Below are positions 1 through 4,880 of a stretch of DNA of 6,686 bases, piece after piece; position 1 is the stretch's first letter; every line of letters starts with the position of its first letter. This stretch comes from Actinomycetes bacterium (GTDB lineage: Bacteria; Actinomycetota; Acidimicrobiia; Acidimicrobiales; Acidimicrobiaceae): positions 1-6,686 of the forward strand of contig JAKAOC010000132.1 of assembly GCA_021823385.1 (NCBI GenBank). The letters run 5' to 3'. The position numbers and the translations under genes were made by a program. The notes below the pieces were generated by a model, which did not search any database, was not told where the DNA came from, and worked only from the letters and a program-made list of their open reading frames with translations.

Positions 1-140
1 CTGACGGCATCGGCTCGGCGTTTCATCTCGGCAAACGTGATGGCTTTGCCGTCTTCGACCAGGTATACCCGAGTCCCGTCTTCATCGGCCGCGCGGGCCA
101 GGAGGGCTCCGAGGGTCTCATCACGAAGTTCAGTGCGCAT
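1..140 (-). CDS. Acyl-CoA synthetase-like adenylate-forming enzyme, N-terminus only
   Basis: The minus strand from the ATG at 140 stays open to the window edge and gives 46 residues, beginning MRTELRDETLGALLARAADE and continuing with VYLVEDGKAITFAEMKRRADAV. The pattern 'LGALLxRAA...VYLVEDGKAITFAEM..RADAV' is typical of the extreme N-terminus of class I adenylate-forming enzymes (AMP-dependent acyl-CoA synthetases and ligases), where a short helix precedes the 'xxTYAELxxRAxxxA' segment. These enzymes activate a carboxylic acid as acyl-AMP and usually transfer it to CoA. The AMP-binding motifs lie outside the window, so the substrate cannot be told. The gene diverges from a GntR/FadR-type regulator 87 bp away, which suits a regulated fatty- or organic-acid catabolic gene. 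There is no clear Shine-Dalgarno sequence. A TAGCAT hexamer ends 5 nt before the ATG, so the mRNA could be leaderless. The family call rests only on this short segment. Confidence 0.6.
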   Translation of the reverse strand, partial: MRTELRDETLGALLARAADEDGTRVYLVEDGKAITFAEMKRRADAV

Positions 141-145
141 GGCAA

Positions 146-151
146 ATGCTA
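146..151 (-). promoter_or_regulatory. Possible -10 element of the acyl-CoA synthetase-like gene
   Basis: On the minus strand TAGCAT lies 5 nt upstream of the ATG at 140. That spacing would place the transcription start at or next to the start codon. No convincing -35 hexamer is visible. The call is an inference from the TANNNT pattern and from the lack of a Shine-Dalgarno sequence. Confidence 0.3.
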
Positions 152-159
152 CATCCGCT

Positions 160-188
160 GGCACCGCCGATTAGGTGCCTTAGGCACC
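160..188. promoter_or_regulatory. Candidate operator: GGTGCC-TTA-GGCACC inverted repeat with an extra half-site
   Basis: A perfect inverted repeat, GGTGCC TTA GGCACC, occupies 174-188 in the gap between the divergent acyl-CoA synthetase-like and GntR genes. A third copy of the half-site (GGCACC) lies at 160-165. GntR/FadR-family regulators bind short palindromes and very often control a divergent neighbour, so this is the obvious candidate site for the regulator encoded at 228. The element falls on the spacer and -35 side of the ligase promoter and just upstream of the expected -35 area of the GntR gene, so binding could repress both. No binding is shown. The inference rests on symmetry and position. 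Confidence 0.45.
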
Positions 189-215
189 ATCTGCCTTCTG
201 GCGCCGGAGCGGGGG

Positions 216-221
216 TAGGCT
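216..221 (+). promoter_or_regulatory. Possible -10 element of the GntR gene
   Basis: TAGGCT lies exactly 6 nt before the GTG start at 228, so transcription could begin at the start codon. A G-rich run (GGGGGTAGG, 211-219) overlaps it and could instead act as a rather distant Shine-Dalgarno sequence. The two readings cannot be separated from the sequence. Confidence 0.3.
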
Positions 222-227
222 AAGAAC

Positions 228-941
228 GTGTCGGTTCCCGCTCATGAACTGCTTGGTGCGGCCGCACAGCCGGCGCCCAAGGGTTCTTCTTCCACCAATG
301 TCTACGGAGTCCTGCGCCAGCGGCTCGTCCAGGGCGGTTACCCGGCGGGTGCTCCGCTGCGTGAAGTTGAGCTGGCCGGTGAGCTCGGGGTATCGAGGAC
401 CCCTGTCCGCGAGGCCTTGCGTCGGCTCTCGGCCGAGGGCCTTGTCCATATCGAACCCAACAAGGGTGCGAGAGTGGCGCCGTGGATAGATGCGGACCTG
501 CGAAGCACGTTCCGTCTCCGCCAGCGGCTGGAGGGGCATGCTGCCGCCCGCTCGGCAGAGTTGATCTCCGAGGAGGGGATCGCCCGGCTTGAAGACCTCT
601 GCGAGCGGATGGAGTCCGCGGCACGGGGGACTTCGCCGACTCGGTTCGAGGACATCGCAATGTTGAACCACGACTTTCACCGCGTCATCATCGCAGCAGC
701 CAACGACGGGCGGCTGGTCGAGGTAATGGCTGCGGTGGTCCAGGTTGCGCTGGTTCGCCATATGTTCGAGCGCTACAACGGAGAGCAGCTGCAGCGCTCC
801 TTCGCGCACCATCGGGAGCTGGTCGCGGCGTTGCGCCATCGTGACCCCGAATGGGCCGAGGCTGTCATGAGCGCCCACATTTTCCACGCAAGGGCAGTCC
901 TTTTCCCCAACGACGGAGAGAGACACGCCGGCACGGACTGA
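228..941 (+). CDS. GntR-family transcriptional regulator, FadR/FCD subfamily
   Basis: This 237-residue protein is full length for a FadR-type regulator. Residues ~24-84 form the GntR winged helix-turn-helix, with the signature LAGELGVSRTPVREALRRL at 49-67 followed by EGLV and the wing residues NKGARV at 78-83. Residues ~90-222 are the all-helical FCD ligand-binding domain. Its metal-site histidines are recognisable at H151 (in the DFH motif), H195 (HHRE) and H217. The position where many FCD domains have a metal-binding Asp is N147, a common variant. Such proteins are cytoplasmic dimers that bind a palindromic operator and are released by a small carboxylate or acyl-CoA ligand. The ligand cannot be told here, but the divergent acyl-CoA synthetase-like gene suggests a related acid or thioester. 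The GTG start is preferred because the next upstream in-frame region holds no start and an AT-containing promoter-like element precedes it. A strong hairpin lies downstream. Confidence 0.92.
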   Translation: MSVPAHELLGAAAQPAPKGSSSTNVYGVLRQRLVQGGYPAGAPLREVELAGELGVSRTPVREALRRLSAEGLVHIEPNKGARVAPWIDADLRSTFRLRQRLEGHAAARSAELISEEGIARLEDLCERMESAARGTSPTRFEDIAMLNHDFHRVIIAAANDGRLVEVMAAVVQVALVRHMFERYNGEQLQRSFAHHRELVAALRHRDPEWAEAVMSAHIFHARAVLFPNDGERHAGTD

Positions 942-966
942 TCGAAACTGGCTAGGCAGGGCCTCA

Positions 967-977
967 TGCGCTGCGCA
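967..977. repeat. Small palindrome TGCGC-T-GCGCA
   Basis: An 11-bp near-perfect palindrome lies between the GntR stop and the terminator hairpin. It is short and GC-rich and may be chance. The rest of the 76 bp between the stop codon and the hairpin shows nothing recognisable. Confidence 0.25.
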
Positions 978-1017
978 ATCGTCTTGGATCACCATCTTGG
1001 CTGTGCGGCATTTATAT

Positions 1018-1045
1018 GTCAGGCGGGTCCTCGGACCCGCCTGAC
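1018..1045. terminator. Bidirectional terminator hairpin between the GntR gene and tRNA-Pro
   Basis: GTCAGGCGGGTCC and GGACCCGCCTGAC form a perfect inverted repeat with 13-nt arms, in practice a 12-bp stem with a CTCG tetraloop. It is followed by TGACTTT on the plus strand and by ATATAAAT on the minus strand. Neither side has a long T-run, but GC-rich stems with poor U-tails are usual in actinobacteria. Its place between two convergent transcription units, the GntR gene and the tRNA, supports termination from both sides. Confidence 0.75.
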
Positions 1046-1094
1046 TGACTTTGGTGAGGCCGGAACGCCCGACTTGCCCTCGCGGATCCGATAA

Positions 1095-1171
1095 TGGTCG
1101 GGAAGGCGGGATTTGAACCCGCGGCCTCAGCGTCCCGAACGCTGCGCGCTGCCAAACTGCGCTACTTCCCG
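1095..1171 (-). tRNA. tRNA-Pro, anticodon CGG
   Basis: The minus strand folds into a complete cloverleaf of 77 nt. It has a 7-bp acceptor stem CGGGAAG/CTTCCCG, a D-stem GCGC/GCGC, an anticodon stem CAGCG/CGCTG enclosing the loop TTCGGGA, a 5-nt variable region AGGCC, and a T-stem GCGGG/CCCGC with the loop TTCAAAT. The discriminator base is A and the 3' CCA is encoded (1097-1095). The anticodon CGG reads the proline codon CCG, and the C1 acceptor end agrees with bacterial tRNA-Pro. Transcription runs towards the hairpin at 1018-1045. All stems pair perfectly, so it looks functional. Confidence 0.97.
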
Positions 1172-1181
1172 TAGCTACAAC

Positions 1182-1187
1182 AGTCTA
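1182..1187 (-). promoter_or_regulatory. Possible -10 element of the tRNA-Pro gene
   Basis: TAGACT on the minus strand lies 10 nt upstream of the mature tRNA 5' end. A short leader removed by RNase P would fit this. No good -35 is visible, and read-through from the receiver gene 57 bp upstream is also possible, since I see no terminator between them. Confidence 0.3.
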
Positions 1188-1227
1188 TTTCGACTCTTGC
1201 GGACGATTGCCACCCGGCTGGGACGAG

Positions 1228-1644
1228 TTAAGGGACGGGGATGCTTACGGGCTTGAAACTCGGGTCCTCGTAGGTGCCTCCCGAAAGGATCGCATTGGCC
1301 GCGTCCGCGATTCGAAACGAGTCGAGGGGTTTAACCAGGAACCCTTCCACGTTGGAGCGGCGCGCGAGAAAGACGTCGGCGCGTCGGTCTAGCAGCAGCA
1401 GGATGGGGATGTGCGGAAGGCGGCCCCCCGACTCCTCGAGGTGCAAATCCATGGCGATAGCCATGCCGCCCATGTGCCCTACCTGCATGTCCGCCACCAC
1501 TAGGTCGGGAGCCGTCTGCGAGCTGGCATTCAGCAAGGCTTTGTAGTTCTGGAAGCGGCTGATGCTTTGGCTGACGAAATCAAGAGCCGAGCCGATCTCG
1601 TCCAGTACTTGCTTGGCATCGCTCACCACGTAGATCTTTGACAT
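1228..1644 (-). CDS. Stand-alone response-regulator receiver domain protein, atypical
   Basis: This 138-residue protein is a single CheY-like receiver domain with a short tail and no output domain. Strand 1 is KIYVVSD (3-9). The expected phospho-acceptor is D52 in DLVVADMQ, and the conserved lysine is K105 in GFLVKP, followed by the usual Pro. Several positions are degenerate. The acidic pair after strand 1 is reduced to S8-D9, the 'P' of the D-loop is missing (VGHMGG), and strand 4 (IPILLLLDRR, 79-88) has no Ser or Thr where the switch residue should be. It may therefore be phosphorylated weakly, or may act by protein contact alone. It lies 51 bp downstream of the BagB-like gene on the same strand. 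It could be the last gene of that operon or be made from its own leaderless promoter. Its partner and role cannot be inferred. Confidence 0.85.
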   Translation of the reverse strand: MSKIYVVSDAKQVLDEIGSALDFVSQSISRFQNYKALLNASSQTAPDLVVADMQVGHMGGMAIAMDLHLEESGGRLPHIPILLLLDRRADVFLARRSNVEGFLVKPLDSFRIADAANAILSGGTYEDPSFKPVSIPVP

Positions 1645-1651
1645 CGTGGCA

Positions 1652-1681
1652 ATCTTAGTTGGGTATCAAGGTGCCGCACAA
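1652..1681 (-). promoter_or_regulatory. Possible promoter of the receiver gene, leaderless
   Basis: On the minus strand TTGTGC (1681-1676) and TAAGAT (1657-1652) are separated by 18 nt, and TAAGAT ends 7 nt before the ATG at 1644. No Shine-Dalgarno sequence is present in between. The arrangement suits a sigma70-type promoter whose transcript starts at the start codon, within the short gap after the BagB-like gene. Confidence 0.4.
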
Positions 1682-1695
1682 AGCGGGACCCGGTG

Positions 1696-2802
1696 TCAGA
1701 GCAGCGATCTTGCCATCTGCGCCAGGTCCTCGATGGAAGCGATGTCCCTGTCGAGCAGCGGCACCCTTGCCAGGCGAGGTGGTTCGAGCTTGGAGATCAG
1801 CTGCGCAAGCTCGGCCTCTTCCGCTCCACGGAGGAGTTCCATTCGCGCCAGGTTTGCGTCGAGGACCTCTCGATCGTGAGCGTCAAGCGTCGCCTCCAGG
1901 GTCGTGCTTCGGCGACCGGTCTGGAATTGGGGGGTATGCCGGTTGGAGATCAATCCCGCCACGCTGAAGCCGAAGCCGGCGAGCTTCTCTCCGAAGGACA
2001 GTGCCTCGGCTACGGTGTCGCCACGTGGGGCCGACACCATCACGAAGGCGGTTGCGTCTTCGTGAAGAAGCGCCTGCACAATCTGCGCACGTTCGCGGAA
2101 TCCGTCTTCCATGCCCTCGAAGTCCTGGAAGAACGCCACCGCTTCATCCACCACCTCGGCGCCAACCACCCGCGATATGGTCTTCAGTACCGCCTTTGCG
2201 GCGAAGGACACCGGCCGGAGCAGGACCGGACCCGGGCTCATGATCAGCCTGAAGACGCGATTGTCGAGGAAGCTGACGAGCCGGCGGGGCGCGTCGAGAA
2301 AATCCAAAGCATTGGCGCTGGGCGGGGTGTCGACGACGAGCAGCTCGAAGCGGGGGTCGTTGTGAAGCTCGAACAGCTTCTCCATCGCCATGTACTCTTG
2401 AACACCCGACAGGTTTCGAGTCAGGTTTTGGTAGACCCGGTTGGAAAGGATCCTGCCCGCCTGCTCATCGCTCGTGGCATACTTGACCACGAGGTCGTCG
2501 AAGGTGGCGTCCGCATCCAGCATCACAGCCCAGAGGCCGCCGGCTCCCAGCGCGTCGATCTCGACCGGGTCATTTCCAATGTGCTCGATGCCCAGCGCAT
2601 CGGCAAGCCGCTTCGCCGGATCGATGGTCACCACGCAGGTTCGAATCCCGGAAAGGGCGGCGCCGACCGCGATCGCTGCCGCGGATGAGGTCTTGCCCAC
2701 TCCGCCCGGGCCCGTAAGGACGATGACCCGTCTGCTCCTGAGCAGGTCTCCCAATTTGTTCGGGATCACCGGCTCGCCTTTTGCGGGCTTGTCAATTGTC
2801 AT
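1696..2802 (-). CDS. bagB: Get3/ArsA-like ATPase, BagB-type subunit
   Basis: This 368-residue cytoplasmic P-loop ATPase belongs to the ArsA/Get3 group and resembles the second member of the actinobacterial pair (M. tuberculosis Rv3680, BagB). The Walker A is GPGGVGKTS at 31-39. The 'signature' lysine of the deviant Walker A (GKGGVGKT) is replaced by P32. Switch I is intact as TIDPAKRLADALG, with D61 as the expected catalytic residue. Switch II is VVDTPPSANALDF, with D158. The start at 2802 is fixed by a perfect GGAGG six bases upstream. An ORF open further upstream to 3063 only overlaps the BagA-like gene out of frame. The start overlaps the end of that gene by 11 bp, implying translational coupling. 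In M. tuberculosis the homologous pair forms a complex, and its precise client or transport role is not settled. An arsenite efflux function is unlikely, since no ArsB or ArsR is nearby. Confidence 0.9.
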   Translation of the reverse strand: MTIDKPAKGEPVIPNKLGDLLRSRRVIVLTGPGGVGKTSSAAAIAVGAALSGIRTCVVTIDPAKRLADALGIEHIGNDPVEIDALGAGGLWAVMLDADATFDDLVVKYATSDEQAGRILSNRVYQNLTRNLSGVQEYMAMEKLFELHNDPRFELLVVDTPPSANALDFLDAPRRLVSFLDNRVFRLIMSPGPVLLRPVSFAAKAVLKTISRVVGAEVVDEAVAFFQDFEGMEDGFRERAQIVQALLHEDATAFVMVSAPRGDTVAEALSFGEKLAGFGFSVAGLISNRHTPQFQTGRRSTTLEATLDAHDREVLDANLARMELLRGAEEAELAQLISKLEPPRLARVPLLDRDIASIEDLAQMARSLL

Positions 2803-3724
2803 CGGACGCCTCCGATAACAGGTGCTCGGCCAGCCGTGCGAGTTCGCTGACGCCGAGGCCGGTTGCATAGACGAATGGGACACGGGCCAGGTGGCAGTTC
2901 GGAAGTGCGCGTCGCAACTCTGCCAGGTTCTCCAGCTGGAGGTGCGCCTTGGTGCTGACGAAGCGGTACGCGTCCAGTCGGTCGTCCGCCTCGCCCAGTT
3001 CGGAAAGTGTGCCCTGGCTTTGCAGGCTGATCCCGATGGGTGCTTGCAGGGCGTTGGCGACAATTGGCCCTAAGGAGATCACCCCCAGGGACTCGATCTC
3101 GGTATAGGTCTGCGAGGTCTCCGACACGGGGGTCTCCTCGGCCAAGGTCACCAGTATCAACTGGGATCTGGACGGATCGGAAAGCAGCGCCTGGACTTCA
3201 TCTGACTGGGTGCGAAGCAGCCCGACGTTTGCGATGTCCGCCAGCCCCTTGGGACTCGATAGAAAGGTCAGCAGGTGCCCCGAAGCCGGGGCATCAAGGA
3301 TGATGCTGTCGAACTCGCCGGAACGTTCCATCTGCTTCAGCTTGGCAAGGACGAGAAGCTCTCGTATGCCCGGGATCGCGGTGGAAATGACCGTCACCAC
3401 CCCGGTGGAAATGAGCCGCCGCCCAAGGCTCGCCATCCCGTGGTCTTCCAGGTACTCGATGAGGATCTCTTCCGGGCGTAGCTCGAAGATCCGAAGCCTG
3501 GGTGCGATCGCCGCCAGGACCGGGTCTTCCTCGCCCATCGCCCGCAGTACCGCAGCGGCCGCCCGCGAATGCGACAGGCCCACCAAGGCGGTGCGCCGGC
3601 CGATACCGGCTGCCGCGATCGCAGTGGCGGTGCTGATTGTGGATTTCCCCACGCCGCCCTTGCCGGCAACGATCAAAAGAGTGGCGGCTTCGAGGGCTCC
3701 CTTTAGTGGCGGCTTCCCTGCCAT
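2792..3724 (-). CDS. bagA: Get3/ArsA-like ATPase, BagA-type subunit
   Basis: This 310-residue P-loop ATPase has the full deviant Walker A GKGGVGKST at 21-29, including the signature lysine K22. The switch-I region that normally reads 'DPAxxL' is ALVGLSHSRAAAAVL (46-60) and has no aspartate. Switch II, LDAPASGHLLTFL (143-155), is recognisable with D144. This matches the first member of the actinobacterial pair (Rv3679, BagA), which is known to differ from Get3 in its active site. The gene lies 24 bp after the DUF929 gene and overlaps the BagB-like gene, so all three are one transcription unit. Inference: it supplies K22 in trans to the nucleotide bound by BagB and does not hydrolyse ATP efficiently itself. 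The start ATG has only a GGGGT Shine-Dalgarno-like stretch, partly held in a small hairpin. It is somewhat shorter than the mycobacterial protein. Confidence 0.88.
   Translation of the reverse strand: MAGKPPLKGALEAATLLIVAGKGGVGKSTISTATAIAAAGIGRRTALVGLSHSRAAAAVLRAMGEEDPVLAAIAPRLRIFELRPEEILIEYLEDHGMASLGRRLISTGVVTVISTAIPGIRELLVLAKLKQMERSGEFDSIILDAPASGHLLTFLSSPKGLADIANVGLLRTQSDEVQALLSDPSRSQLILVTLAEETPVSETSQTYTEIESLGVISLGPIVANALQAPIGISLQSQGTLSELGEADDRLDAYRFVSTKAHLQLENLAELRRALPNCHLARVPFVYATGLGVSELARLAEHLLSEASDDN
2809..2813 (-). promoter_or_regulatory. Shine-Dalgarno GGAGG of the BagB-like gene
   Basis: GGAGG on the minus strand lies six bases before the ATG at 2802 and inside the last codons of the BagA-like gene. 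It decides the start of the BagB-like gene against the much longer frame that is open to 3063, and it supports coupled synthesis of the two subunits. Confidence 0.85.
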
Positions 3725-3732
3725 GTCGCTAC

Positions 3733-3748
3733 CCCGCGAAACCGCGGG
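3733..3748 (-). promoter_or_regulatory. Intercistronic hairpin before the BagA-like start
   Basis: CCCGCG and CGCGGG pair around a 4-nt loop (GTTT in the mRNA), filling most of the 24-bp gap between the DUF929 stop codon and the BagA-like ATG. On the mRNA the 3' arm contains the G-run that is the only Shine-Dalgarno-like sequence of the BagA-like gene. There is no U-run after it, so it is a poor terminator. It could tune translation or stabilise an mRNA end. Confidence 0.45.
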
Positions 3749-4636
3749 CTACTTGATGCTGGCCTCGACCGACTTCACCGCGGATATCGAGCAGACCGAA
3801 CCGGGCTGGTTTCCATCGGCCTTGCAGATGGTGGCGATGATCAGGTTGGCTGATGGCAGGATGGCGCCGTTGGTCACCGTTCCCTGAATGGTCAGGCTGC
3901 CTGCGATGCTGTTGCGCGAGAGGCCCTGCAGCAGCCCCGGGGAGTAGGACGGACCCGAGATGATGTACTTGTTGGCGAAGTCGATGAACGGGATTCCCGC
4001 AGCCAAAGAGGTGTAGGGCGGCTTGTCGTATGCGTTGAAGTACTTTTGCTGCAGCGGTGTCGGAGTCATGAGAGTTGGGTAGTTACCGTTGACCTGCTTG
4101 TTGGTTGTCATCTCGACGCCCTGGAAATCGATGTAGGGGCTCGAGTAGCTGGAGCCGTAGAAGCTGAAGGTCTGGGTGTTGGGGTAGACATCACTCGAAG
4201 ATGACGAGGTGACGTGGAGGTTCTTGAAGGTGCCGAACTTGGAGAGAGCGATTATTAGCGGCCAGCGCTCGGCGGCGCAGTAAGGGCAGTAGTCGGCGCC
4301 CATGTAAAGGACCACCGGCTTGCCCGCGACTGCGAAGGTGGGCCCGTTTTTGATCTTGTAGGGCATGGTGATGCTCCCGGCCGGGACGGTCGCGGAGGCC
4401 AAGGCGCTATTGGGAACTCCGGTCACAGCCGCTACCAGCGAGCTGGATGCCAGCGGGCTCGCAGCGCTGGAGCTCGAGGAAGAACGGTTCAGCTTCACGA
4501 GCACCAGCGTTGCCACGACGGCCACGACCACCACCAGCGAGACGGCAGCCACTACGAGGCCGGTCCGGGAGCCGGTCGCCTTCTTGGCAGGAGCCTTTCC
4601 CCGGGAGGAGGGGTTCCTCTTTGCCTGCTGAGCCAT
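3749..4636 (-). CDS. DUF929-family membrane-anchored thioredoxin-fold protein
   Basis: This 295-residue protein has a basic cytoplasmic N-terminus rich in Lys and Arg (1-24). One hydrophobic membrane segment follows (about 26-47, mostly Val, Ala and Leu) and then a Ser/Ala-rich linker (about 51-70). The outer domain carries [18 protein letters not shown] with a CxxC motif at C117-C120. The pattern 'G/S-x-x-x-CPYCAxERW-x-L-x-x-AL-x-x-FG' is typical of DUF929, a family found in archaea and some actinobacteria with a thioredoxin-like fold and no settled function. The only other cysteines, C271 and C282, could form a structural disulfide or a second redox pair. A thiol-disulfide role at the outer membrane face is likely but unproven. 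The start at 4636 is chosen over the longer frame from 4702 because AAGGAG lies 8 nt upstream and the basic-TM pattern begins there. It is the first gene of the operon with the two Get3-like ATPases. Confidence 0.85.
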   Translation of the reverse strand: MAQQAKRNPSSRGKAPAKKATGSRTGLVVAAVSLVVVVAVVATLVLVKLNRSSSSSSAASPLASSSLVAAVTGVPNSALASATVPAGSITMPYKIKNGPTFAVAGKPVVLYMGADYCPYCAAERWPLIIALSKFGTFKNLHVTSSSSSDVYPNTQTFSFYGSSYSSPYIDFQGVEMTTNKQVNGNYPTLMTPTPLQQKYFNAYDKPPYTSLAAGIPFIDFANKYIISGPSYSPGLLQGLSRNSIAGSLTIQGTVTNGAILPSANLIIATICKADGNQPGSVCSISAVKSVEASIK

Positions 4637-4644
4637 TCCTAGAT

Positions 4645-4650
4645 CTCCTT
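4645..4650 (-). promoter_or_regulatory. Shine-Dalgarno AAGGAG of the DUF929 gene
   Basis: AAGGAG on the minus strand is 8 nt upstream of the ATG at 4636. It is one of two clear ribosome binding sites in the window and decides the start of the DUF929 protein. Confidence 0.8.
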
Positions 4651-4700
4651 GAGCGCTCTTAGTCGCGGCGCGCTGCCGTAGCCTGCCTTCGCGCAGACGC

Positions 4701-4740
4701 ACTTGTTATAGAAGATAGCCCGCTTCTCCCTGGCACCTAA
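4701..4740 (-). promoter_or_regulatory. Probable promoter of the DUF929-BagA-BagB operon
   Basis: This is the only AT-richer patch (ACTTGTTATAGAAGATAG, 4701-4718) in the 244-bp divergent gap. On the minus strand TATCTT (4717-4712) or TATAAC (4710-4705) could be the -10. TTAGGT (4740-4735) stands 17 nt upstream of TATCTT but is a weak -35. The resulting leader would be about 60-70 nt, ending in the AAGGAG site. The opposite strand (TATAGA, 4707-4712) could serve the alpha/beta hydrolase gene. Which hexamers are used cannot be decided by eye. Confidence 0.4.
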
Positions 4741-4783
4741 GCTGCCCAGCAAGAGACGCCGCGTGCTTGGGGCATGCACCTGC

Positions 4784-4800
4784 GAGAGCGGTGAGAGCGG
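4784..4800. repeat. Short direct repeat GAGAGCGG
   Basis: GAGAGCGG occurs twice, at 4784-4791 and 4793-4800, separated by one T, upstream of the alpha/beta hydrolase gene. Tandem 9-nt spacing can indicate a regulator site but may be chance in GC-rich DNA. The remaining intergenic stretch up to 4880 holds a TAACAT hexamer (4804-4809) that could be a -10 for the rightward gene, and nothing else I recognise. Confidence 0.3.
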
Positions 4801-4880
4801 CGGTAACATGGGAGCCGGCCCGCAACGATTCAGCTAGCGGTTTCGACCTTGTCGGGCGAGGTTGCCTCTCGGGGGGATGG

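Noticed and set aside
180..995. 271-codon open frame on the minus strand
   Set aside because: It lies fully antisense to the GntR gene, which has clear family motifs. The translation has no recognisable domain and is the usual antisense opening in GC-rich DNA.
1693..2688. 331-codon open frame on the plus strand
   Set aside because: It is antisense to the BagB-like ATPase, whose Walker and switch motifs are unmistakable. The translated protein is low in hydrophobic order and has no family pattern.
2803..3063. Upstream extension of the BagB-like frame (87 extra codons)
   Set aside because: It overlaps the BagA-like gene out of frame, the sequence looks non-protein-like, and a perfect GGAGG plus ATG mark the true start at 2802.
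1696..3724. Arsenite/antimonite efflux ATPase (ArsA) function
   Set aside because: There is no ArsB, ArsR, ArsC or ArsD nearby. The two genes match the actinobacterial BagA/BagB type, with one degenerate site each, rather than the fused two-domain ArsA.
4637..4702. Extension of the DUF929 frame to a start at 4702
   Set aside because: AAGGAG stands 8 nt before the ATG at 4636, and the normal basic N-terminus and membrane segment begin from there. The extra residues are Arg-rich and look like leader DNA.
4732..4740. GGCACCTAA, a 9-bp match to one half of the GntR operator candidate, upstream of the DUF929 operon
   Set aside because: The other half is not symmetric (GCTGCC), and a similar 9-bp match occurs inside the receiver gene (1271-1279), so a chance match is likely. 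It is not enough to place the operon in the regulon.
4767..4880. 38-residue N-terminal extension of the alpha/beta hydrolase from a TTG (or GTG at 4791)
   Set aside because: It has no ribosome site and no signal peptide or fold-like pattern, while the first conserved strands begin just after ATG 4881.
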